7,215 nt of DNA. Source: an archaeon MnTg01. GTDB lineage: Archaea; Thermoproteota; Nitrososphaeria; Nitrososphaerales; Nitrosopumilaceae. A model generated the notes under the pieces. That model saw only the letters and a list, made by a program, of their open reading frames with translations. It was not told the DNA's origin and did no database searches. The translations under genes were made by a program, and so were the position numbers. This document shows, piece after piece, positions 1 to 5,400 of the stretch; the first letter of the stretch is position 1, and the number at the start of each line of letters is the position of its first letter. The DNA lies in NCBI GenBank assembly GCA_008974855.1, contig BFAR01000110.1, forward strand, positions 1 through 7,215, read 5' to 3'.

Positions 1-326
1 AAAAAATTCAAAATACTTCTAAAATTTTTGAAAAACGAAAATCAGATTTTTATCAATGTGATCTAGTTGGAGATGTGAGAAATAAAGGAATGTTAATGGG
101 AATCGAGTTGGTAAAAAATAAAAAGAAAAAAATACCTATTTCAACAAAAATATCAATTAATAAAATAGTATTTGAAATGGCTAAATCAAACGGGATTTAT
201 TTGAGAACCCTTGGAAATATTGTAATGTTGGTTCCCCCACTTGCAATTTCATCAAATGAGTTAGAATTTTTAATAGACAGAACCATTTTAACAATTAAAA
301 AAATACATAAAAAATATGATTTTTGA
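1..326 (+). CDS. bioA: Adenosylmethionine-8-amino-7-oxononanoate aminotransferase (BioA), C-terminal part
   Basis: This is the 3' end of a gene entering from the left edge; the frame is open from base 3 (107 codons) and ends with TGA at 324-326. An internal GTG at 75 is not the start, because homologous sequence continues upstream of it. BioA is a PLP-dependent class III aminotransferase of the cytoplasm that makes 7,8-diaminopelargonate in biotin synthesis. Only the C-terminal small domain is present. It shows the family pattern DVRxxGxxxGIEL (from about base 72) and, later, GIYLRTLGNIVMLVPPLAI, which lines up with the end of E. coli BioA; the arginine at 204-206 matches the substrate-carboxylate-binding arginine there. 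The PLP lysine lies outside the window. bioD follows after 30 bases on the same strand, which supports BioA over other class III aminotransferases. The amino donor (SAM or lysine) cannot be judged from this fragment. Confidence 0.85.
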   Translation, partial: KIQNTSKIFEKRKSDFYQCDLVGDVRNKGMLMGIELVKNKKKKIPISTKISINKIVFEMAKSNGIYLRTLGNIVMLVPPLAISSNELEFLIDRTILTIKKIHKKYDF

Positions 327-340
327 AGATCTATTCATTA

Positions 341-348
341 GGGGTGAT
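341..348 (+). promoter_or_regulatory. Shine-Dalgarno site of bioD
   Basis: The sequence GGGGTGAT ends 8 bases before the TTG at 357 and can pair with the archaeal 16S 3' end (AUCACCUCC type). It decides the unusual TTG start, since no ATG or GTG lies at this place and the encoded N-terminus runs straight into the P-loop. It also indicates that bioD is translated from an internal position of a bioA-bioD message. Confidence 0.75.
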
Positions 349-356
349 TTTTCTTA

Positions 357-1037
357 TTGAATTCTTTTTTCATTACTGGTACTGATACTGATGTTGGAAA
401 AACCTATGTAACAGCAGGAATTGCTGCTGCACTAAAAAAACAAGGAAAAGATGTTGGAATAATGAAGCCTTTTGCTGCAGGAACTCCACAAAACACTGGG
501 TACAAATCAGAGGATGTTCAAATACTTTCTAAAGCGGCACAAGTCAACGATCCAGAAAAATTAGTTAACCCATATTTTTTTCTAATTCCAGCATCTCCAT
601 TTACTGCTGCAAAAAATTTTGGAATTAAAATTGATATAAAAATGGTATTAAGTTGTTTTAAACAACTATCTTCTTTGCACGAAATTTTGTTAGTTGAAGG
701 AATTGGTGGGGCAATGACTCCAATACTACAAAATTATTTTGTAACTAATTTAATTAAAGATATGAATTTGGAAACAATAATTGTTACTAGCTCAAAAATT
801 GGAACAGTTAATCATACACTTATGACATGTAAAATATGTCAATATTATAAAATTAAAATTCGTGGGATAATTATCAACAACTTAAATTTGAACGGATATT
901 CAATGGATGTTCTTACAAGGGATCTTGAAGAGTTGACAAAAATTGAAGTTATAGGCTCAATTCCATATTTTGAAAAATTTAATCTAGAACAACTTTCAAA
1001 AACTATAATTAATGAATTTGATTCCTTATTTCAATAA
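357..1037 (+). CDS. bioD: Dethiobiotin synthetase (BioD)
   Basis: BioD is a cytoplasmic ATP-dependent carboxylase that closes the ureido ring of 7,8-diaminopelargonate with CO2 to give dethiobiotin, the penultimate step of biotin synthesis. The 226-residue product has the usual length. Visible motifs are the P-loop GTDTDVGKT at residues 8-16, the catalytic lysine in MKPFAAG (K37), the metal-binding acidic residue in SEDVQ (D53), LVEGIGGAMTP with E114 (equivalent to VEGAGG in E. coli BioD), and NN at 174-175 for base recognition. The start is TTG at 357, chosen because of the Shine-Dalgarno site 8 bases upstream and because the P-loop begins only 8 residues later. It lies 30 bases after bioA and is very probably cotranscribed with it. 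The gene ends in two tandem TAA codons (1035-1040) and meets the convergent gene at 1051. Confidence 0.95.
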   Translation: MNSFFITGTDTDVGKTYVTAGIAAALKKQGKDVGIMKPFAAGTPQNTGYKSEDVQILSKAAQVNDPEKLVNPYFFLIPASPFTAAKNFGIKIDIKMVLSCFKQLSSLHEILLVEGIGGAMTPILQNYFVTNLIKDMNLETIIVTSSKIGTVNHTLMTCKICQYYKIKIRGIIINNLNLNGYSMDVLTRDLEELTKIEVIGSIPYFEKFNLEQLSKTIINEFDSLFQ

Positions 1038-1039
1038 TA

Positions 1040-1069
1040 AATTATGGAAACTAGGATTTCATAATTTTT
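1040..1069. terminator. Hairpin with T-run between convergent genes
   Basis: AATTATGGAAA (1040-1050) can pair with TTTCATAATT (1057-1066), leaving one bulged G and a 6-base loop; TTTTT follows at 1065-1069 on the plus strand. It lies just after the bioD stop and includes the TAG stop and final codons of the convergent gene at 1051-1605. Archaeal termination depends mainly on T-runs, so the T-run could act for bioD; its function is inferred. Confidence 0.4.
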
Positions 1070-1605
1070 AATTTATTTTGTTTTCTTGAAGAATAAAATT
1101 TATTTATATCATCTAATATTTTGTTTAATGTATTATCATCATTCTGAATTAAATAAGTTCGATTATTAGATATTAAATTATGATCTAGTACCACCCAGAT
1201 ATTTTCTTTTATAGGTTGAATTGTTTCTAATTCTGAAATTCTTTTCTTAATTAAATTCTCATTTTTTGATTTTGGGAATAAAATTATCAGCGAATCTTTT
1301 GGGCTTGAATTAAGTGTTAAAATATCAGGAATAACAATATCGATTTCTATGTTGTTTTTTGAAATCTTTCTTTGACTAGGAATTAATGATACCGCTAACA
1401 AATAATGCATTAAACCTTCAGCAAAAATTCCCAAATCTTCATTAATATTAGTACTAATTTTTTGAATTTTTGGAGAGCAATTAGAAATTATTTGAGATAT
1501 TATTTTAGAACTATTATTTTTAGAAATTTCTAACTGAATTTTATCTTCTGAAATATTGGTTATTTCTTGATATAAGATATCTTTTACAGGTGAATCAGTA
1601 TCCAT
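1051..1605 (-). CDS. Unrecognised 184-residue protein downstream of HMG-CoA synthase
   Basis: I do not recognise this protein. It is predicted soluble, has no signal peptide or membrane segment, and is rich in Asn, Ile, Lys and Ser, with a basic C-terminus (residues 172-183). The middle reads like a nuclease-type fold: a helix with E63 (GIFAEGLMHYLLAVSL, 59-74), then a strand IEIDIVIPD (86-94) with D89, then a strand SLIILFPKSK (105-114) with K112. This is the order of a PD-(D/E)xK core, but the acid expected two residues before the lysine is F110, so a catalytic site is doubtful. The segment ENIWVVLDHN (134-143) looks like a further core strand. It starts 12 bases after the stop of the HMG-CoA synthase gene, has no Shine-Dalgarno site, and is probably cotranscribed with that gene. 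Start ATG at 1605 is the first one available after the upstream stop codon. Real gene likely, function unknown. Confidence 0.75.
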   Translation of the reverse strand: MDTDSPVKDILYQEITNISEDKIQLEISKNNSSKIISQIISNCSPKIQKISTNINEDLGIFAEGLMHYLLAVSLIPSQRKISKNNIEIDIVIPDILTLNSSPKDSLIILFPKSKNENLIKKRISELETIQPIKENIWVVLDHNLISNNRTYLIQNDDNTLNKILDDINKFYSSRKQNKLKIMKS

Positions 1606-1617
1606 AAAATTAAAATT

Positions 1618-3012
1618 TTATCCGTTGAAATGGTATCTACGTTCGCCTCTTTGTTCAGGAATAGTTTTTATGTCAACTAAAACAAATTCTTCTTTACCAT
1701 CAAGAATATTATCAGTACGGGAGCGTTTATTCTCATGAATTTCCTCATATTCTTCGAGACTTAGCTTCTTTCTTGGACCAATTTCTGTTTCTAAATTCAT
1801 GTCTTTTATAACTTCTTTGTAACCTGGTTGAATAATTCCGCTAAATACCATGGCACTACTTCCACTTCCATATGAACCAAATCCATAACGTTTTCCTTCT
1901 AAATCAATTCCTTTCTGGAATTCAAACTCTAATGAACTTCGAAAACCAAGATATAGTGAAGCAGTGTATAGATTTCCAATCATTGTTGAACCAATTAATG
2001 AACTGGCAATTTTTGATTCATAAACGTCTTGAAATTCTTCTGTTTTTGTAAATAGTTTTGTAAATTCATGATCTTTTGACATAAACTCTGTATCTCCTAG
2101 AACTGATTCTATCGTTCCACGTGGATCTTTTGGAACAGGTTCTTCCATTCCAATTTTTTCAATAATTTTTTTCCATCGTGGTAATCCTCTCCATTCATGT
2201 CTTACTAGATATGCCAATGCTTTTTTACCCATGTTGCTATATGGAAGATGCATGCATATGTAATCAATATAATCTAAAATTGATTCCCCTTCTTTTAATT
2301 TTATAATTCCTTGTGCTAATGCTTTTTTCTTATAGGCCATTAGTGCAGTTTTAACTTGAATTAGATAAAGTAAATTTGAATATTGACCATGAACTATTGG
2401 CGTTTCTTTTCCAAACGGTCTGTAAAAATCATATTCATCTTTAATTGAAGTTGCAGTAACTTTAGAATCAAAAGATAGAAGTCGTGGATTATCATTTAAC
2501 AGCATTGCTATTGCCCCTGCTCCTTGAGTTAGCTCTCCACTAGAACCAAGATCGTATTTTGCAATATCTGAAACTACCACTAAAGCGTTTTTTCCTTCAG
2601 CCTCGCCTGCTCTAATCCAATTAGCATTATCGTACAAGGCATATGAGCCACTCACACATGCAAATTTTGTCTCAACACCACCACAATGCTCAAATGAATC
2701 ACTACCGTAAACTTGTTCTAGCATTCCAATAACATACGAGTTCATTGCTTTTGATTCATCAAATGCTGATTCTGTAGAAACATAGAGCCGGCCAATATCG
2801 TCTGGTGATAGATTATTTTTTTTCATAACTCTCAAACATGCATTAGCAGCTAAACAAGCGGGGTCTTGATTAGTATCAACCATGGCCATCTGAGAAATGC
2901 CAAGACCTTTTACAAGTTTTGCAGGATCTACACCTCTTGCTTTGGCAAAATCTGCTGCGTCAATGTATAATCTAGGAATGTAAATCCCTATGTCGTCTAT
3001 ACCTGCTGCCAT
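1618..3012 (-). CDS. Hydroxymethylglutaryl-CoA synthase
   Basis: The enzyme condenses acetyl-CoA with acetoacetyl-CoA to HMG-CoA, the committed entry to the mevalonate pathway, which supplies isoprenoids for archaeal lipids; it is cytoplasmic. The 464-residue protein has the thiolase-like fold. The catalytic triad is visible: E81 in STESAFDESKA, the acyl-cysteine C119 in KFACVSGSYAL, and H255 in CMHLPYSNMGKKAL. Further family motifs are GNLYTASLYLGF (346-357) and GFGSYGSGSSAMVFSG (377-392). It is much longer than the roughly 350-residue form usual in archaea; the insert around 270-340 and the tail after 400 resemble bacterial and eukaryotic forms. The start at 3012 (ATG) is supported by a TATA-like box centred 25-26 bases upstream, which fits a leaderless message, and by the immediate start of the fold (IDDIGIYIPRLYID). 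A short unknown gene follows 12 bases downstream. Confidence 0.95.
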   Translation of the reverse strand: MAAGIDDIGIYIPRLYIDAADFAKARGVDPAKLVKGLGISQMAMVDTNQDPACLAANACLRVMKKNNLSPDDIGRLYVSTESAFDESKAMNSYVIGMLEQVYGSDSFEHCGGVETKFACVSGSYALYDNANWIRAGEAEGKNALVVVSDIAKYDLGSSGELTQGAGAIAMLLNDNPRLLSFDSKVTATSIKDEYDFYRPFGKETPIVHGQYSNLLYLIQVKTALMAYKKKALAQGIIKLKEGESILDYIDYICMHLPYSNMGKKALAYLVRHEWRGLPRWKKIIEKIGMEEPVPKDPRGTIESVLGDTEFMSKDHEFTKLFTKTEEFQDVYESKIASSLIGSTMIGNLYTASLYLGFRSSLEFEFQKGIDLEGKRYGFGSYGSGSSAMVFSGIIQPGYKEVIKDMNLETEIGPRKKLSLEEYEEIHENKRSRTDNILDGKEEFVLVDIKTIPEQRGERRYHFNG

Positions 3013-3033
3013 GAGCTTGCCATTTCCAATTCG

Positions 3034-3041
3034 TACATAAA
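3034..3041 (-). promoter_or_regulatory. TATA-like box of HMG-CoA synthase
   Basis: TTTATGTA on the minus strand is centred about 25.5 bases before the ATG at 3012, the spacing for archaeal leaderless transcription. A small inverted repeat, TGTG-T-CACA, lies further upstream at 3058-3066, but it is short and its role is unknown. Confidence 0.45.
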
Positions 3042-3101
3042 GGTATTGGGCCTAATCTGTGTCACAAAATAGGCAAGATTTAACAATTTTCGTAATTTTC
3101 T

Positions 3102-3122
3102 TAAAAATTTTTAGAAAACTTA
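3102..3122 (-). terminator. T-rich region after the first DsbA-like gene
   Basis: Directly after the stop codon the minus strand carries TTTT and then AAAAATTTTTAAG, a 10-base A/T palindrome with a T5 run, followed by further T-runs down to about base 3085. This resembles archaeal oligo-T terminators. Together with the separate promoter before HMG-CoA synthase it suggests the two genes are separate transcripts. Confidence 0.35.
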
Positions 3123-3908
3123 CTATTTTTTTAATTCTTCTTGGAAAATATTATGAAAAACTTCGTATGGTTGAGCACCAGAGATCCGTGTAATCTGATT
3201 ATCGGGACCAATTACAAAAAATGCAGGTGTGCCTGTGATCCCAAGATTTTTTGCATCAGTACTACTTGCAGAAACTAATTGCTTGTATTTTCCATCACTC
3301 ATACACTGCTTGAATTCGTCCCCTTTTAGCCCAATGTTTTGGGCAAATTTAACTAAATTTTCATCTGAAGCCCAACCATTATTCTCCCCATTCCACTGGT
3401 TATACAATTCGTCATGATATTCCCAAAATTTACCTTGATCTTCAGCACAATGAGCTGCATTAGCTGCTCCAATTGAATCAGGACCAATAATTGTGAAATC
3501 TTTGAAAATAATTTTGACTATACCAGTTTCTACATAATTTTCTAAAATACTTGGCTCTGTTTCATGGAAAAACTTGTTACAAAATAAACACTGGTAATCT
3601 CCAAATTCTACAAGTGTGATTGGGGCATCAGCACTTCCAAGAAATATTGCTGCATTTGCTGTAAATAAAGACATGGGGTCTCCTGCAATTCCTGGTTTTG
3701 GAGTATTTTCCTCAAATTGTAATTCTGGACTGGTATCCATAATGTTTACTGCCATAAAGGCTGAAATAATTGAAACAATGGCAATTCCTGCACCAATTCC
3801 TAAAGATGGCCCGTGTAAACCTCGTGATGTTTTTGGAGAAACAGGTTCAGATATTTTTTCTTCAAATTGTATGTCATCAGCTTCTTTAGAATTTTCCATG
3901 TTATTCAT
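3123..3908 (-). CDS. Membrane-anchored DsbA-like thiol-disulfide protein, copy 1 (CLFC active site)
   Basis: A predicted thiol-disulfide oxidoreductase of the DsbA/Thioredoxin_4 type, 261 residues. Order of parts: acidic cytoplasmic N-terminus (1-24), conserved block KTSRGLHGPSLGIGAG (26-41), one membrane helix (about 38-57), linker (58-92), then an extracytoplasmic thioredoxin-fold domain (about 93-261). The active site is C107-L-F-C110 in FGDYQCLFC, and the cis-proline is P228 in GITGTP. Two further cysteines, C154 and C202, are at positions matched in copy 2. It should form or exchange disulfides in exported proteins; direction and partners cannot be read from the sequence. The start at 3908 is preferred over the ATG at 3899 because a TATA-like box is centred 26-27 bases upstream, indicating a leaderless message. 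The anchor segment is almost identical in DNA to that of the gene at 4499-5323, while the thioredoxin domains are strongly diverged. Confidence 0.88.
   Translation of the reverse strand: MNNMENSKEADDIQFEEKISEPVSPKTSRGLHGPSLGIGAGIAIVSIISAFMAVNIMDTSPELQFEENTPKPGIAGDPMSLFTANAAIFLGSADAPITLVEFGDYQCLFCNKFFHETEPSILENYVETGIVKIIFKDFTIIGPDSIGAANAAHCAEDQGKFWEYHDELYNQWNGENNGWASDENLVKFAQNIGLKGDEFKQCMSDGKYKQLVSASSTDAKNLGITGTPAFFVIGPDNQITRISGAQPYEVFHNIFQEELKK
3705..3838 (-). repeat. 134-base anchor-coding segment, copy A
   Basis: This part of the first DsbA-like gene aligns without gaps to 5123-5256 with 14 mismatches by hand count (about 90% identity). It encodes the conserved pre-membrane block, the membrane helix and the following PELQFEEN motif. 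Similarity drops sharply on both sides. Confidence 0.85.
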
Positions 3909-3930
3909 AAAAAATAAACTCGAATGATAT

Positions 3931-3938
3931 TTAATAAA
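3931..3938 (-). promoter_or_regulatory. TATA-like box of DsbA-like copy 1
   Basis: TTTATTAA on the minus strand is centred about 26.5 bases before the ATG at 3908. This fits a leaderless transcript starting at or beside that ATG and argues against the in-frame ATG 9 bases further in. Confidence 0.55.
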
Positions 3939-3943
3939 TTAGG

Positions 3944-3957
3944 TTTACAATTGTAAA
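3944..3957. promoter_or_regulatory. 14-base perfect palindrome upstream of the TATA box, possible operator
   Basis: TTTACAATTGTAAA is a perfect inverted repeat without spacer. It lies 36-49 bases upstream of the ATG at 3908, just beyond the TATA box, where archaeal activators or repressors commonly bind. An 8-base half-site, ATTGTAAA, recurs at 4443-4450 before the neighbouring small membrane protein gene. That it binds a regulator is inference. Confidence 0.35.
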
Positions 3958-4019
3958 GTTGAACTAATTTTCATTACTAAATTTGTATAATTTCTACTAA
4001 TTCCAATTTCGCTAAATCA

Positions 4020-4430
4020 TTAAGATTTTATAAACTTCCAAAAACTTAGACAAATTATTAGAATGCCCATTCCTGTTACAGGTGCAAAAGAACGAAAGTT
4101 TTCGATTAGCACAGTAGTATCTACAGTTTGAGAAGTTTCTAGCAAGCTAACAAATGCTGTTGAACCAATTACAATCAATATCCCATTCATCAAAAGGAAA
4201 AGACTAAGAAATTTAGAAGGAGAACTCCAAGTAATTGCAAATGCAATTAGAGGTAGAACTACACTTGGTATCCCTAAAACAAATCCTCTTACCCGATCAT
4301 CAAAGGGCAAAAACCCTTCATCGGTTTTATCTAAAATAGCATCTGAACCATAAACAAGTAACAAAAAAATTGAAATGAAAACAAGAACTATCCCAGCTCT
4401 ACTTTTTTTATTTCTTTCTAGCATTGTCAT
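4020..4430 (-). CDS. Small four-helix membrane protein of unknown function
   Basis: I do not recognise a family. The 136-residue product has a basic N-terminus (ERNKKSR, 5-11) and four hydrophobic segments at about 12-29, 48-68, 74-95 and 115-131; by the positive-inside rule the N-terminus faces the cytoplasm. The loop between helices 1 and 2 is acidic (DKTDEGFLPFDD, 34-45). There is a single cysteine (C127), inside the last helix, so it is not a DsbB- or VKOR-like redox partner of the DsbA-like proteins encoded on both sides, despite its position. It lies 68 bases after the stop of the second DsbA-like gene and 111 bases before the start of the first, all on one strand. The start at 4430 has GTGA 6 bases upstream as a weak ribosome site; an ATG two codons in (4424) is the alternative. 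Confidence 0.7.
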   Translation of the reverse strand: MTMLERNKKSRAGIVLVFISIFLLLVYGSDAILDKTDEGFLPFDDRVRGFVLGIPSVVLPLIAFAITWSSPSKFLSLFLLMNGILIVIGSTAFVSLLETSQTVDTTVLIENFRSFAPVTGMGILIICLSFWKFIKS

Positions 4431-4464
4431 TTTAATTCACTTTTTACAATAGTTAGGTTTTTGG

Positions 4465-4473
4465 TATATATTA
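4465..4473 (-). promoter_or_regulatory. Possible TATA box of the small membrane protein gene
   Basis: TAATATATA on the minus strand is centred about 38 bases before the ATG at 4430. This would place the transcript start about 12 bases before the ATG, leaving room for the weak GTGA ribosome site at 4437-4440. The gene could also be read from the promoter of the upstream DsbA-like gene. Confidence 0.35.
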
Positions 4474-4498
4474 CAAGAATTTCTACTTTCATGATTTG

Positions 4499-5323
4499 TT
4501 AACTTGCTAACATCTGATTCAAAATATTTTGAAAAACAGAATAAGGCTGTGCGCCAGAAACTTTGATGTAACCAATTTCATCATTACCAATAAAAAATCC
4601 AGGCGTTCCTGTTATGCCATAAGACGCGCCGTCTTGCAAGTCATTATTTATCTCATCCAGATATTTTCCAGAATTAAAACAGTCGTTGAATTGATTTGCG
4701 TCTAATCCTAATTCTACTGCAAATGTTTTGAATTCATTACCTATGTCTTCAGTAGCAAGACGTTCCCATTTTTTTTGAGTTTGAAATAGTTTATCATGAT
4801 ATTGCCAAAACATGCCTTGTTCATCAGCACATTCAGATGCAACAGCTGCAGGAAATGCACCATTTGGGTGAAGACTTTGAATTGGATAATCTCTATAGAC
4901 AAATTTTACTTTTCCAGTATCCACATAGTTTTCTAGAATTAAGGGCAATGTTGTTTGATGGAATCTTTGACAAAAAGGACACTGATAGTCAGAAAACTCA
5001 ACTATAGTTATAATTGCATCTGGGTTTCCTTTTACAGGATCATCATCTAATAAACCCTGAATTAATTGAGGTCCTGGTGGTTGCGTAGGTTGCTGAGTGA
5101 GTATAGAAGTCGGCGTTGGTGAATTTTCCTCAAATTGTAATTCTGGATTGATATCTATAACACTAACTGCTAAAAATGCTGAAATTATTGAAACAATGGC
5201 AATTCCTGCGCCAATTCCTAAAGATGGACCATGTAAACCTCGTGATGTTTTTGGAGTAGGAGGAGTAGGTTGACTCGTGGATGGCGAAACCTCATTTGTA
5301 TTATCTACAGTGGATTCTTCCAT
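4499..5323 (-). CDS. Membrane-anchored DsbA-like thiol-disulfide protein, copy 2 (CPFC active site)
   Basis: Paralogue of the protein encoded at 3123-3908, 274 residues. Parts in order: Ser/Thr/Pro-rich cytoplasmic N-terminus (1-24), block KTSRGLHGPSLGIGAG (25-40), one membrane helix (about 37-56), a Pro/Thr/Gln-rich spacer (68-86) absent from copy 1, and an extracytoplasmic thioredoxin-fold domain (about 95-274). The active site is C115-P-F-C118 in FSDYQCPFC, with cis-proline P241 in GITGTP. A second cysteine pair, C165 and C215, matches C154 and C202 of copy 1. The different CXXC dipeptides (PF against LF) suggest different redox behaviour. ATG at 5323 is the start; a weak TATA-like ACTAAATC (5347-5354) is centred 27-28 bases upstream, and a better one at 5371-5380 is shared with the divergent gap gene. 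The most likely role is disulfide oxidation or isomerisation in exported proteins. Confidence 0.9.
   Translation of the reverse strand: MEESTVDNTNEVSPSTSQPTPPTPKTSRGLHGPSLGIGAGIAIVSIISAFLAVSVIDINPELQFEENSPTPTSILTQQPTQPPGPQLIQGLLDDDPVKGNPDAIITIVEFSDYQCPFCQRFHQTTLPLILENYVDTGKVKFVYRDYPIQSLHPNGAFPAAVASECADEQGMFWQYHDKLFQTQKKWERLATEDIGNEFKTFAVELGLDANQFNDCFNSGKYLDEINNDLQDGASYGITGTPGFFIGNDEIGYIKVSGAQPYSVFQNILNQMLAS
5123..5256 (-). repeat. 134-base anchor-coding segment, copy B
   Basis: The counterpart in the second DsbA-like gene of the segment at 3705-3838, in the same orientation and about 1.4 kb away. Across the 35 residues identical in both copies only 5 codons differ silently. Confidence 0.85.
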
Positions 5324-5371
5324 TCTAATCTCTGCTTTTTAAGATGGATTTAGTTCTTTGTTTGTGTAATC

Positions 5372-5380
5372 TAAATAAAT
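5372..5380 (+). promoter_or_regulatory. TATA-like box of gap (possibly shared with the divergent DsbA-like gene)
   Basis: TAAATAAAT is centred 25 bases before the GTG start at 5401, which fits leaderless transcription of gap and explains the absence of a Shine-Dalgarno site. Read on the other strand it is ATTTATTTA, about 53 bases before the start of the DsbA-like gene at 5323, so it could serve both directions. Confidence 0.5.
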
Positions 5381-5400
5381 GGTAAAATTTTAGAAACTAT

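Noticed and set aside
75..77. GTG as a possible gene start for a short 83-residue protein
   Set aside because: The same frame is open to the left edge, and the residues before it belong to the BioA C-terminal domain.
1611..1620. Palindrome TAAAATTTTA, also present at 5383-5392
   Set aside because: A 10-base pure A/T palindrome is expected by chance in such AT-rich DNA, and the two sites have different positions relative to genes.
3058..3066. Inverted repeat TGTG-T-CACA upstream of HMG-CoA synthase as an operator
   Set aside because: Four-base arms are too short to support a separate call, and no second copy is seen.
3229..3417. Plus-strand open frame of 62 codons
   Set aside because: It lies wholly antisense within the thioredoxin domain of the first DsbA-like gene, has no ribosome site or family resemblance, and its composition is that of a complementary-strand shadow.
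3616..3927. Plus-strand open frame of 103 codons
   Set aside because: It is antisense to the N-terminal half of the first DsbA-like gene and crosses that gene's start and TATA box. No motif or promoter supports it.
4020..4430. DsbB- or VKOR-like quinone-linked redox partner
   Set aside because: Only one cysteine is present, inside a membrane helix; these families need cysteine pairs at the membrane surface.
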